In this document: positions 22,234 to 33,805 of the stretch, in pieces
Numbering within the stretch: position 1 is the stretch's first letter
How the letters are laid out: each line of letters opens with the position of its first letter
NCBI GenBank assembly: GCA_948146395.1
Contig: OX411552.1
Coordinates: 1,598,001-1,662,000, forward strand
Source: Fragum whitleyi
Lineage: Eukaryota; Mollusca; Bivalvia; Cardiida; Cardiidae
Length of the DNA stretch: 64,000 nucleotides
Direction: 5' to 3'
Translations under genes and position numbers: made by a program
The notes under the pieces: generated by a model
The model's database searches: none
What the model was told of the DNA's origin: nothing
What the model saw: only the letters and a program-made list of their open reading frames with translations

Positions 22234-25200
22234 GTGAGAACTAACCACAGGCAGTTGGATTCAGGATTTTTAAACAACCTTATATCACTATAATAAATAA
22301 TGGACAAGGTAGTGCAGTCGCCATTTTCTAAGGGAACGGATGTTTTTCAAGCATTTTGGTTCTTGATTCTCACGAGTAAACACATCCTGTGACGGAAGCC
22401 AACGATGCTTGTAAAAAACATCCGTTCTCTTAAACATGGCAGCTGCACTACCTTGTCTATTATTCATTATAGAGAGATATGAAAGTAGTGAAATCCTGAA
22501 TGAAAGTGCCTGTGCTACTAACGGTGATTCTCCTAAAATAACCATTTAATTTTTGTCTTTAGATTATTTACGGACGAGAATAACTAAGGCATTAGTTGAA
22601 GTAAATCAGTGTGGAAAAGTGTGCATGACATAGTCATGAGGGACTCCCTGAACACTAGTCATTTACCTTTTTACCTTATTTAGCCGGGCACCTGGTCATG
22701 ATTCTACCCATTGTCAACTACTACACTCTTCCCCCTTTTAACCAATTTATGTCAGTCCCATACCACTCCCAAGTTGCAGAAACCAGCCTTCTCTGTTTAC
22801 TCCTGACACATTTAAAAGGGTAAAAGTGTGCTCAACATGGGACTCCAACCCACAAGCTTTGGAATACGAGTTGCTTTGCCAACCTTGCTATCTTGGGCAC
22901 CTAATAGGATTGGTTTTAGAGTATACCATAACAGCATGGGACACTTAACAATTGTACCTACCAGAGAAACTTGAAACATAAAACAAGTGGAAGTATGCAC
23001 CTGCCAGTAACAGAAAGGGAAGTAAGGCAGTGTTTATAGATAGATAGTATGACCAACATCTTAACATCATTTGAATAAGAAAATCTCAAACAGATAATAA
23101 CAGGAATCACCAATAATATTACACTTAGAATATCTTTGGGATGTGATGCCGTAAAACAATCAAGATCAGACTGGGCGTTCACAAAACTTTTTTTTTTTAT
23201 AGTGTTTACTCCAAAGTGGCTAGAATCATGACCAGGTGCACAATAAGCAGAGCCCAAAGAGTACCTTTACTGTGTTTAGGTGGTCATTGGTTTCAGTCCC
23301 ATCAATTGTCTGGCACATATTTCTGCCCTTATTTTCTTTACTCAGGGTTCGACACTAACTTCTTTTTGACATCAGTCTAAGGTATCTTACTTGTAGGTCC
23401 TCCTGGATAGTGACAGGTCCTCCATGGAAACTATATTTATTTTGTAGCAATTTAAAAAGTTCATTTAAAAGAAAAACTTTGTGGGAAAAGAAGAAATTGT
23501 TAATGTCATCAGAAGCCCAAACCAACTGATTATCGATTATATCTAATAATCAGCCAATCACTATATATCTGTAATATATCTGTTTATAGGAAAGTCATTG
23601 CTTGTTAACTTTGCACACTTCCTATATCATACCGTAGACAACAACTCATTACCCTGATGTTGAAATTAATGGAATTTTCCAATGCTCTCATTGATTTGAT
23701 TTTACAATCCAGCTCTAGAAATAGCTGAGTCTTGCTGTCCACTGACAGGTCTTGTTTATTTTAATCATGTGTGAAAAATACTCAACATTTAAGTAAAAAT
23801 GTAAGCTGTTGTTTGTATTTCAGTGTATTTGAAGGTGAATTAGCTGAAACAATTCCGGTGATACACTGTAGCTTAGCAGGATGCAGAATAGTTGGCAGAA
23901 TGTGTGTAGGTATGTATAGTGTAACTGTTTGAAGGGAGGTAAGCTGCATTGGATATGCAAATTGGTGAGACAGAGTCTCTGAATTGACCATGTCTGTCCA
24001 TGTGCTTGGTTCTTTACAATAGAATTAGAGACTCATTGGGTATTCCCGTGACAGACATAGAGTATTTTGTTTTTAATCTTTCATGTGCATTCCTGTACTA
24101 ACAGGATTTTATGTCCATGTGATTTTATACTCGAGAAAATACTGCAGAAAAGACAAAATTGTTTGTTTGAAGCAATTTCTTCTTCTAACCACTATTTTCT
24201 ATATTACCTGGGATTGTTTCTCTTTTCATTATCAATTGCAAAAACCTTTCTAGTTGGACGAGCCTAGAACTTCAAGGAACCGGAAACTTCAAAGGGTAAA
24301 AGCTACATACAATGTACATAATGTTAAACTGAATGTTTACCATCTTACACAAAATTCCATGTGTTTACAAATGAATTGTTTTGCTTTCCAAAATTCTTCC
24401 ATGCCTGATAATATTTTACAATAAAAGGTATGTGAAAGTATAATTTGAATATTGTAATTTGTAATTTAAAATATCCCTCTTTCTCAAAGAGCTTGCCTTG
24501 TCTCCTATATTTAACTGCCTTCAGATTTCCTTGTCTTACACACAAGGTGTTTAAGATCATATTCTCAATAACGTTGTAGCGAGGTCATCTCAAGCACATT
24601 TTGTCAGTACTTCTGTCATCTTGAAGTTTCAAAAGATGGGTTTAACATACATAAAATAGTTATGTGAGAAAAAAATCTGTTACTTGATTTTAGTTGAGAC
24701 AAGCTGATCTTAACTTTGTCTAGAATGAAAACTATTAAGCTTGCAAAGACTCACTTTACAACCTTTCTATTCTAGACTCGGGTGATATCAGCTTTTCTCC
24801 AATAAAATCTCATGACAGATCCGATAATTATATAGCTCTTTGTCTTCTTATTTGACTCTTGTCATGCTGAACCCAGAATATTACTTTAGCCCTTGTCATG
24901 CTGAACCAGGAATATTCCTGCTTTGGCAGGAGCTATATACAAACATCAGCCTGCACATATGTGCAGTCTAATGTTAGTTTATACCACCTGTTTCTCACAT
25001 TCTAGCCAGAATTGTCAATAGATTTAGTTTTTCAAATAAAAATTGACCTACAGTTGGTACTTTCAGTGCTTTTTGTCCTTTGATTTTGATAAAAATTTTA
25101 GCCAACAATTATTTAACATGACAAGGGTTAAGACAGTAGGTATAGACAAAGATCAGCCTGCATATACATGCAGTCTGATCCTATTCTACACAACCTGCTT

Positions 25201-28200
25201 GTCTCTTCTTAAGTTGACTTCTCTATAGCTCTAATTTCAAATGAAATATTGACTAATAATGTGTTCTGTTATTGATTTTAGTTCTTTGGTTTTAGTAGAT
25301 TTTAGTTGGAGATTTTTATTCAGCATGACAAGAGTTTAGACTTTGTAAATGTAAATGAATGTTTTCGATTTCAGGAAACCGCCATGGTTTAATCGTCCCG
25401 GTCAGTACTACAGATCAAGAATTACAGCACATACGGAATTCTCTACCCGATACTGTCAAAGTTCAGCGGGTTGAGGAACGGTTGTCTGCCCTTGGAAATG
25501 TTATTGCTTGTAATGATTATGTAGCTTTGGTCCACCCAGATCTGGATAAAGTAAGAGTTTTGAACCTTTGCTTGACATTTGAAACAATTTCACATGTGTG
25601 CAATGCTAAAACTTGAATCAGCCTGTGCATTAGACTGATCTTATTCTTAACCCTTTGCTGTTTAATCCCTGCTTTTTACGTGCCTGTGATTTTATGATTG
25701 AGAAAACATTGTGAAAAAAGAAGAAATTGCTTCTGACAAGCAATTTCATCTTTTTCCACACTATTTTCTACCCTACCAAATAGTTATTTTTCAAATAAAA
25801 TCCACTTTAAATTTTCGTCTGCAAAACCTTTAATTTGGACAGGTCCAAAATTTTTTAAAACAGGAGAGGGTTAAATACTTGCTAAGTAGATAGGACCTGT
25901 AGGCATTGTTCATAAATTTTAACACGATGGCGTTAAATGCATATTAAAAAGAAATTACCTAGAACTTTATTTGAATAAAATTTGTTTGTCATGTGTTTTC
26001 CTGTGTACACAGAGAGCTCCACCCGTTTATTATACTCAACATTATCTTAAGTTGGAATGTTGATGCTTTTGACGTCACATTACCCACATGCTAAATGACC
26101 TTCTTTGATTTCAGTGAAATTCTCCCAACGTTAATTCCATTACTTGTTCATTAATATTTCATTCAGAAAAGGGTTCGGATTTTACCTATTGCATATAACT
26201 CCTTCTCTACTTCACAATTACATGATACTTTAAATGTACTGTGTGGCAGTCCAGACTGATGATCTGTTTGTCACACACATGTGAAACTATTGGAAATGTC
26301 ACATGCAGGCTTCTTTTGGTTTTGAGATCAAATCTTGTTGGATATGAGTTTTTATTTCAAAAAAGAGCCTTTTTTAGGGACAGTTCAAAACAATCTGGTT
26401 AAAGTTTTTCTAACAGTAATTGAGTATAAATGTGGTAATGTAGACTAAGATCACTCAGAGTGCTGGCTGTTCAGGCTGATCTTGGTCTACACTGACTGTC
26501 TACGAAAGCTTTGTGCCCAGTAGGAATATTTTTTGAACAGTAAAAGAAAGATTTTTGGTGGTTGGCAAAGTAATAATAAGATTCTAAATTTGAAAATAAA
26601 GTCAATTTTTTTCAAAGTAGAAAAAGAAGAAACAATGGTTTGGGTTTCTAATTTAGTTATTATACCTCTCTACTATGAAGCAGATGGGTTATATAGCTTT
26701 CTCCATGTCTTTTCTCTCCTTCTATTCATCTGCTGTAGAGTTTCTTGTTTCTGGAACTAAACTCCACAACAAAGCCATCTAGAATAATGAAAATCGTACA
26801 ACCATTGCCCACAACCCAAGGAATTGTCCTATTGTTTTTGGGTTATCAGGGGTAAAGGTGAAAATCAAACTTTGTATGTAAATTGTTTCTAACTATTACC
26901 CGAGAACAAAGTGACCTAGAGTCATGAAACATTTGTTTGTTTGAAACACATTATACACTTATGGCACAAATACTGGGACAAAGCGCTGATGGGTGCGGGT
27001 GGGGGTGGGGGGAGGGGTGGAGTACTAGTTGGCTTTGAAAAAGTTTAAGTTTTTGTTTGCCTAAATTTTGAATTATTGATATCATCACAGTTGATTTCAC
27101 TATCATTTTGCCGGGGTATTTTTAATCAATTTTTGGTATTGAGTTAATATTTGTACCAAAGATCTTTTATCAAGATAATAAATAACTAGAGAAATTATTT
27201 GGGCAATAGTGTTTATGAATACATCTTGTTTTGCAATGGTTCTGCATGATCATCATAAATCGACCTATTTAGAGCTAATAAGTTCTCTGTTTTTCTTTAG
27301 GAGACGGAGGAATTGATATCTGATGTTTTAAAAGTAGAAGTATTCCGACAGACAATAGCGGATAATGTGTTAGTGGGTACATACTGTGCTATCAGTAATC
27401 AAGGTGGGCTGGTGCGTATCTTCATTTATCTTATAACCATACAAATATCTGTGTGATAACATCCCATGTGTTATTTTGTATGAAATCACATGGATATTTT
27501 TAGAACAATGACATAATGGATATTTTTAGAAACCTGCAATTCTGTTAAAAACATCGATGAAAACAAGGCAAATGGAGGTTTTAAGATAAATATAATACAT
27601 ACGTAGTGTATTGTATGAAAAAAATATCTAACTTGGTTATTTGAATTAATAACCTCAACAATTATCAAATTCCCCCAACCTCGTTAGATATTTTTTTTCA
27701 AAACACTAAGTATACATATTAAATATTTACAACATACTTCTTAGTCTTTACAGATATTGCTGAAGATTTGCATTTGGCACTGATTCTTTCAATAGATTCT
27801 ACTATCTAACATAATTTTCAAAGATTGTTGCTTAAAAATAAATTTGGAGCAAGCAATCAACAGATTACCAAAGACCATTAAGTTTATGACAATTTTTAAA
27901 CAAACATATTTCATCATGTGCTCCCAAATCGGTAGATTTTAAAATCTTATATTCTAAATTGAATTGTAATCTTTCAGTAGACAATTCATTCCTTTTTCGG
28001 AAAATACAACTTCAGAGTAATGTAAATTTATTATACCTAGAGAAAATGTAAAAGAAAATGAATTCCTTGCAATACTTTAATCTGATTTTCCAATTTTCCA
28101 GGTTCATCCAAAGACGTCTGTCCAAGATCAAGATGAGTTGTCATCATTACTACAAGTACCTTTAGTGGTAAGGATTTCTTACTTTACCTTTATATGTTAA

Positions 28201-30267
28201 TGTAGCAGGGTAGTGAATAACAGGTAACTACCTTGCTGAATAAGCGAGCTTTTATAAGGGTGTGGCAGAACACTTCACTGGCTCAGTACAAAACAGATGT
28301 AACTGCCTATATGTTTATACTACCTTGCTGTATGAACTAGCTATTTTAGCAACATTGTGAACCACTAGCTTCAAGATTGAGAGGTCTATAGTTTAAATGC
28401 CCATAGACTAGCTGATGTGGTATACAGAAGATTCATGGAAGATTCAAGGGTAGTAGAAGCCGTGGCAATAGCGCAGTTGGTAGCGCGCCGGACTTCTAAT
28501 CCAGAGGTCTATATTCGCACGGGTTCAATCCCCGGCCGCGGCACTTATCCTTTCCGACATTTGTCTTCCACCAATGGGTAGATAATCGTAAACCTATGTG
28601 GAATAGCAACTGGAGGCTAGGAAAGGGATGTGGTGGTAGTACTGGTGTGAGAAATACCAGGAATCCATCGTTAGGTGCTCCAGTCGTCGCGATATAACTG
28701 AGAGATTGTTGAAAGCGACGTAAAACCCCAATTCAAATCAAAATCAAGGGTAGTAGGTACAGGGTAGTGTCACAGAATGAGCGATAAATTTGACCCTTAC
28801 TTTAACAAAAAGCCATCATTAATACAAAAAGTAATATGTTTTTCTGCTGAAGGGGGAGGGGGTTGCATATGAATAAGTTCTATCTAAAAAATCTATTGAA
28901 AGTACTGTAAAGGGAAGAAGATGAGCATAAAGATGCTAACTTAACTGACACCTTAATCGAGTGCTTGAAGCAAAACTTTTGTTACTTCATTTAAATATTT
29001 TAGACTACTACAAAGGTTTTGTACTTACAAATCTGTTTTCAAATTATATCCAGCTTTACATGAAAGAGCAAATGGAAAGTGGGGTATAATTTGCAGACAG
29101 TTTGCACCATTTTGTCATCTTTAATCCAGGGCTCGTTTCTAAATGCAAGTCATTCTGTATTTTCAGGCAGGAAGTGTAAATAGAGGAAGTGATGTCATCG
29201 GTGCAGGCATGGTGGTGAATGATTGGATCGCATTTTGTGGTCTCGATACAACAAGTACAGAACTATCTGTGATTGAAAGTGTGTTTAAACTTGGTGATTC
29301 TCAACCTAGCAATATAGCACAGAATATGAGAAGCTCTATTATCGATAGGTCAGTATTGTCTGTTCAAATATATACAACTTAGCAGATGTGTATATGCCAA
29401 CATGTGTAACAATTTCAACAAGTTTCCAAAGCAGATTGGATTGATTGGACAGCCAATAGTTCTTTACAAATATAACTTTGTCATGGGTTAAATATTCCAG
29501 AACGAGTAAAGCCTGTGCTGATGCACAGACTGATTTGACTCTTCATATCTAGAGGAAAGTGCAAAACAATCAATAATCAGTTTTGTACTAACCCTTTGAT
29601 GTATGAAAATGTCATGCACAGATTATGAGTGATTTTTGTCAAAGCTCAAGGTCAAGGTTTGAAATTGAGCTAGTCTCATATATGGATTGGGTTCAAAATA
29701 ACTAAGTACATTTACTCTCTATCATAGGTAGATGTGTCATTTGAAAAAAGCTTTGGATAGCTTGAAGGTTGAGGTTTGGGTTGGTTCAAACCTATTTATT
29801 TTACATCGATTGGGAAACAAGTTCTTACAACTTACATTAATCCCTCTCCATTCTGCTTCCTGGAAAATTCACCTGTTCTCACGCCTAATGTGTGGGCCAA
29901 TGAAAGAACCTAGATCAATAGCTGCTCCCGGGAATCAAACTCAGAACCTTTATGTCAAGAGGCTAATGCTATACCTCTAGACCACCTACACCACACAGGT
30001 CTGTCACTGAGATCAAACATTATTTTGCAGGCTTGACACCAGTTGTCCTAGGACAACCATCTAGGACAACCATCTAATTGATAATTGAGCCAGTGTGTGA
30101 TAATTCCAACAATTTCACACTTGCATTTGAGCAGTGTGGACAAAGACACAATACAATAAGAATATAGGCTGACCACCTAAGGAGCTATTAAAACCCTACC
30201 TATCAATATAAAAAGCAAATATTGTTGGAGTAATATTTGTTTTCTCTTTATTCACAGTTTGACGTAA
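22127..30267 (+). CDS. EIF6: eukaryotic translation initiation factor 6 (seven coding exons)
   Basis: Coding exons: 22127-22233, 23824-23909, 25375-25550, 27301-27411, 28102-28167, 29167-29348, 30258-30267 (738 nt, 245 aa plus stop), all with GT-AG borders and consistent phase. The length equals that of human eIF6. eIF6 binds the 60S subunit and blocks premature joining to 40S; it also acts in pre-60S maturation in the nucleolus. The fold has five quasi-repeats; signature pieces seen are [72 protein letters not shown] and [11 protein letters not shown]. The C-terminus (SIIDSLT) is the short acidic-free tail of animal eIF6. The introns are filled with MITEs and a SINE. Identification is very secure. 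Confidence 0.98.
22262..22498. mobile_element. long-hairpin MITE in EIF6 intron 1
   Basis: A near-palindrome of about 237 bp starting 28 nt after exon 1. The arms run from CAGGATTTT through GACAAGGTAGTGCAG and GAACGGATGTTTTT to a short loop, with the complement following. No target duplication is evident. Confidence 0.7.
22499..23823 (+). other. EIF6 intron 1 remainder
   Basis: About 22825-22915 on the minus strand resembles a worn tRNA-like SINE head. 23480-23520 has a trace of the M1 hairpin. Otherwise nothing was recognised. Confidence 0.4.
23824..23909 (+). CDS. EIF6: EIF6 coding exon 2
   Basis: Acceptor TATTTCAG, donor TAG|GTATGT. Encodes [16 protein letters not shown] and onward to [10 protein letters not shown]. 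Confidence 0.95.
23930..24015 (+). repeat. family O repeat, copy 3 (partial)
   Basis: GAAGGGAGGTAAGCTGCATT and GGATATGCAAAT, then GACCATGTCTGTCCATGT. Within EIF6 intron 2, 20 nt after the donor. It is shorter than copies 1 and 2. Confidence 0.65.
24016..24851 (+). other. EIF6 intron 2, left part
   Basis: A degraded M1-like hairpin at about 24125-24210 (AAAATTGTTTGTTTGAAGCA ... TTTCTTC). The rest is AT-rich with no recognised feature. Confidence 0.4.
24852..25339 (+). mobile_element. M2 MITE interrupted by another M2 copy
   Basis: The outer copy starts CTCTTGTCATGCTGAACCCA and, after the inner insertion (24886-25131), resumes with GATCAGCCTGCATATACATG and ends CAGCATGACAAGAG. This is a self-nested insertion. 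Confidence 0.7.
24886..25131 (+). mobile_element. M2 MITE, inner copy
   Basis: CCCTTGTCATGCTGAACCAG ... ACATGACAAGGGTTAA; a TTAA at the right, TTAG at the left (one change). Confidence 0.7.
25375..25550 (+). CDS. EIF6: EIF6 coding exon 3
   Basis: Acceptor GATTTCAG, donor AAA|GTAAGA. Encodes the NRHGLIVPV to ALVHPDLDK stretch. Ends on a codon boundary (residue 123). Confidence 0.96.
25647..25874 (+). mobile_element. M1 MITE, copy 2, in EIF6 intron 3
   Basis: 228 bp, TTAACCCTTTGCTGTTTAAT to CAGGAGAGGGTTAA. Central hairpin GAAATTGCTTCTGACAAGCA. TTAA on both sides. Confidence 0.85.
25875..27300 (+). other. EIF6 intron 3 remainder
   Basis: About 26430-26510 holds a fragment of M2-type sequence (GCTGATCTTGGTCTACAC). 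A G-rich tract is at 26990-27020. No exon was seen. Confidence 0.4.
26990..27020 (+). other. G-rich tract, G-quadruplex candidate
   Basis: Runs of three to six G separated by one to three bases, within EIF6 intron 3 on the coding strand. Folding is an inference. Confidence 0.4.
27301..27411 (+). CDS. EIF6: EIF6 coding exon 4
   Basis: Acceptor TTTCTTTAG, donor CTG|GTGCGT. 37 codons: [20 protein letters not shown] through ISNQGGL. Confidence 0.95.
28102..28167 (+). CDS. EIF6: EIF6 coding exon 5
   Basis: Acceptor TTTTCCAG, donor GTG|GTAAGG. 22 codons: [20 protein letters not shown] and LV. Confidence 0.95.
28457..28743 (+). mobile_element. tRNA-derived SINE with 13-bp target duplication
   Basis: The tRNA-like head is at 28459-28542 (acceptor GCCGTGG/CCGCGGC, loop CTTCTAA giving a TCT anticodon, GGTTCAATCCC B-box). 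A body follows with CTTCCACCAATGGGTAGA and ACTGGTGTGAGAAATACCAG, then GCGACGTAAAACCCCAATTC. TCAAGGGTAGTAG flanks it at 28444-28456 and 28744-28756. In EIF6 intron 5. Confidence 0.9.
29167..29348 (+). CDS. EIF6: EIF6 coding exon 6
   Basis: Acceptor TATTTTCAG, donor [30 protein letters not shown] then [13 protein letters not shown]. Two bases of the Ser codon are completed by exon 7. Confidence 0.96.
29880..29995 (-). repeat. tRNA-like repeat fragment
   Basis: Minus strand: GGTGGTCTAGAGGTATAGCA, later GGTTCTGAGTTTGATTCCCG. A tRNA-like A/B box arrangement, in EIF6 intron 6; worn. Confidence 0.4.
30258..30267 (+). CDS. EIF6: EIF6 coding exon 7 (last 3 residues and stop)
   Basis: After TTATTCACAG, ten bases complete the Ser codon and give Leu-Thr-stop (TAA). 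This matches the conserved SLT end of animal eIF6, so the tiny coding exon is believable. Confidence 0.9.
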
Positions 30268-30764
30268 TCAGAAGATTGACCAGTCTGTGGTTTCTAGAAA
30301 CAAAGTGTTTCTTTATAAACAGATAGATGGGTTATGTAAATAATATCTAAGAGATACAGTGTGTCGGCACATAGAGATTGAGGTTCAAAGCAGAAAAAAA
30401 TATTGACCAAATGAACATGATGTCACCAGCCATTTTGTATGTGTGTAAAGGATGGACAGTTACAGAAGACTTTTTTTTGACTGAATGTTTAAGGAAATGT
30501 TAAGTAAATATCTATCCGCAGTGTTAACAGTGAAAACCGATTTCACTCGGTGACTTTACATTCTTATCTGAGTTAACTTTGCACCCACATGAAATTTTTT
30601 ACATTGTCAGGCACAATTCAACGATAGTTTCTGGCTGCATCTTCAAAATGTTACTTCTATTGTAATGTTGCTGTGAGCCTAAGAGTTCAATCCGGTTTCA
30701 AAATTTTACCTGTTCATGCCATTAATTAAGTCCAAGTTTTCTGCTGTAATAATGTTGAAAACAA

Positions 30765-30770
30765 AATAAA
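30765..30770 (+). terminator. EIF6 poly(A) signal candidate
   Basis: AATAAA about 500 nt after the EIF6 stop, the first clear one in the 3' region that I noticed. Confidence 0.45.
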
Positions 30771-30865
30771 ACTCATTTAAAACACATCATTGATGCATTA
30801 GAAAGCAGTGAATGTTCTCAAACATGTTTTGCTTTTCATTTGACATCATGATTAAAACACAAATT

Positions 30866-31604
30866 CAGGGCTTACCTTGGGTCAAAATTTCTTTTAGCCG
30901 AACTTTTAGCCAATTTGAAAATATTTTAGCCAAAGTGACTTCATGGAAGCCATCTTTTTCTCCCAAGTTGAAAAAAACTTGCATTATTCTTTTTTGCTAT
31001 ATCTTTTAATGAACCATTTAACTTCATTAATTACATTTGAATGAGAAATATTTTTTTGATGATGATCTACTGCTACAAAATGCATAAAAGAAATAAGAAG
31101 CTTTGTACATTAAAAAAGAAATTGTCAAAATGGGCCTTTTTCACTTGGCAAAAAAGCAGACAGGAGTGTCACCATACCCATTTAGACAACAGCAACTCAT
31201 GCCAATTATTTGCAGTTTCTAATTTTCTCTGATTTCATTTCAAACCATGATTTGACAGAAGAATACCAAAAGAATAATGAAAAATTTGGATTTTTGGACA
31301 TCAAATATTGATTTTACAGCCTTTAGAGAGCATCAATTAAAAGAATGCATGGGCTAATGGCTTAGTAACCAACCATCTTTTAGCTATTAACAGGTCAATC
31401 AAAGGTGTGAAGGATTATCTCACATATCAATTTGTTGTTTTTCCAATGATCTTAACACTTTGCTCTTCTCTTTTCTATATATTTATGGACTTTACAAAAG
31501 GATACTTACCCTTAGCCAGCATTTTAGCCAATTGATTTTTCTTTTAGCCAATTTTTCTGAATTTTAGCCAATGGCTAAATTGGCTAAGGGCAGGGTGAGC
31601 CCTG
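30866..31604. mobile_element. hAT-like element with 7-bp duplication and subterminal repeats
   Basis: 739 bp between CAGGGCTTACC and GGGTGAGCCCTG. The flanks are ACAAATT at 30859-30865 and 31605-31611. TTTTAGCCAA or close variants occur several times within 100 bp of each end, as transposase-binding repeats do in hAT elements. No ORF of note; non-autonomous. Confidence 0.75.
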
Positions 31605-31611
31605 ACAAATT

Positions 31612-32222
31612 TATTAGAGAATTATCAATAAGACTTCTTTTATAACCCCATTAACCTGGCCTGTATAGTTTAAATGGGCAAATATTGCAAGGAATTAAAA
31701 CATTTTCTCGTGAACAAAAAACACATTTTTGGGTAGAATTCAGTGAAAACTTCTTTTATGGTATTGTAATTGTGTCAAAGAAAAAGGGGCTGCTTATCAA
31801 ATTTCCACAAGACAAAGCACAATTGGTAGTTTGTTGGTCTCCTAATCATGGGTCCAATTTTTTACCTGGCACCCATTCTTTCCGACATTTAATGGCTCAG
31901 TGCAAAACAGTGCCTATATATTGTGATAAGCACTCAGCCTTTGATTTCTCATCTAATCATTTCAGTAGATTCAGGCCTGTGGAGCAAATCTACTGCTTAA
32001 GAAGCTCTAGTAAATTTTTTTTTGTGGTAATCCTAAGAACACCTTTTCCTGTATTTTCATAAAATTTTCACACAGAACCTTTCTTACAACCATAGAATTA
32101 TCAACTGAAAAATTCGTGATTATTTGATAATATTTTTGCACTTGATTGCATAACCAAAATAAGTTAGAGTGAAAGACCATCTAGCCCCTTTTCCTTTGTT
32201 TTGCAATGGATCCATCCTTTTT
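31612..32222. other. repeat-derived spacer between EIF6 and MCAT
   Basis: Contains pieces like a SINE head (about 31820-31860, CAATTGGTAGTTTGTTGGTC) and a family E tail (AGGCCTGTGGAGCAA at about 31974). The 125-codon frame at 31685-32062 runs across these and is not a gene. Confidence 0.4.
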
Positions 32223-32754
32223 AGCTTGCCTGAGCATGAAGATCTCAAGGTGAGCTATTGTGATCGTACAATGTCTGGCGACTGAAAATTCTTTAAACAT
32301 CTCCTCCTCAACCGGTTGGCCAATCTTGATGAAACTTGGCAGGGATTTTCCTCGGGTCAAGCTCTACCAAAGTGGTTCAAATAAATGAAATCCACCCTTA
32401 ATTCTCCCTTTTCCCTTAAAGATAAGGGTGAAAATAGGAAGATTTTAAAAAATCTTCTTCTCTGAAACTAGATGGCAGACAGCTTTAATATTTTGGTATG
32501 TAGCATCATCTAGTGGACCTCTATCAAAGTTGTTCATATCAAGACATTCTGGTTATATTTGGGCTCCACCAGGGCACAGCCCTTCTTACGTAGAATCAAA
32601 GAGCAAAAATCTTAAAAAAAATCTTCTTCTCTGAAAACAGAAGGCAGAGAGCCTTTATATTTTGGTATGCAGCATAAACTATTTAATATATATGATGCCC
32701 AAAGGGTAAAAGAGACTCAGGTGAGCGATCAAGGACCATCATGGTCCTCTTGTT
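32223..32754 (+). mobile_element. hairpin-ended element, family B, copy 2
   Basis: AGCTTGCCTGAGCATGAAGA, AGGTGAGCTATTGTGATCG, internal AACTTGGCAGGGATTTTCCT. The end is CTCAGGTGAGCGATC, the hairpin AGGACCATCATGGTCCT and CTTGTT. Confidence 0.8.
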
Positions 32755-33027
32755 TTAACCTTAGATTCATCCTGTGCAAATTTCATTTTTTTAAGTAAAA
32801 TTCATAATGGCCCCTTTTCCAGTTTTTCTCTGAAAACAGAAGGCAGAGAGCCTTTATATTTTGGTATGCAGCATAAACTATTTAATATATATGATGCCCA
32901 AAGGGTAAAAGAGACTCAGGTGAGCGATCAAGGACCATCATGGTCCTCTTGTTTTAACTTTAGATTCATCCTGTGAAAATTTCATTTTTTTAAGTAAAAA
33001 ATTCATAATGGCCCCTTTTCCAGTTTT
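32629..33027 (+). repeat. 199-bp tandem duplication across an element end
   Basis: 32629-32827 and 32828-33027 are near-identical head to tail. The unit contains the last 126 bp of the family B element plus about 73 bp of flank. Only about four differences were seen, two of them a run-length change. Confidence 0.85.
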
Positions 33028-33028
33028 T

Positions 33029-33805
33029 AGATCCACTGGCTAAAGGCCACTGGGGCTATTGTCATGGCGTTTTGTCCGTTGTGTGTCCGTATATTGTGTG
33101 TCCGTCTGTGAACTTTTTCTTTGAAAATCTTCTCCTCAGAAACTACTGGATAAATTTCAACCAAACTTCACAGGAATGATCCTTGGGTGACCCTCTTTCA
33201 AAATTCAAAATCATTTTCTCAGAATGTAACCGATGGTTATCAACCAAATTTCACTGCAATGATCCTTTAGTGACCATCAGTCTACCAAAAAATTATTGTG
33301 ATCGGATGAAAAATGATAAAATGTATTTTATGGGCAGAGGTCATTTCTCTATATGTTATATAGTGGAAACTTAGAAAACATTTTCTCAGAATGTAACTGA
33401 TGTATATCAACCAAATTTTACTGGAATGATCCTTGAGTGGCCCTTTCTCAGTTACCAAAAATTATTGTGATCGGATGAAAAATATGTATTTAATGAGAGG
33501 AGGTCATTTCTCTATATTGTTAAGTGTAAAATTTGAAAAACATTTTCTCAAAATTTATCTGATGGATATCAATTAAACTTTATTGGTATGATCCTTGGGT
33601 GACCCATTATCATGCTTCCAAAAATTATTGTCATTGGATGAAAAATATGTATTTTATGGGCGGAGGTCATTTCTCTATATGTTATACAGTGGAAACTTTA
33701 AATTCGTTTTCAACTTCAGTAGAACCAAAAATATCTAAATATCTAGTCAAAACTTTGATTTCTATTACTGTTGAGCGACTCAAGCCATTCATGGCTTTCT
33801 AGTTT
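33029..33805 (+). mobile_element. hairpin-ended element, family E, copy 2
   Basis: Begins AGATCCACTGGCTAAAGGCC, has three to four units with CCAAATTTCACTG, ends AAGCCATTCATGGCTTTCTAG. It abuts the tandem duplication. Confidence 0.75.

Noticed and set aside
28459..28542. Possible functional tRNA-Arg(TCT) gene
   Set aside because: It heads a SINE body and the whole unit is flanked by a 13-bp target duplication; the anticodon stem has a mismatch.
31685..32062. 125-codon ORF
   Set aside because: It crosses SINE-like and family E tail fragments and has no protein-like composition.
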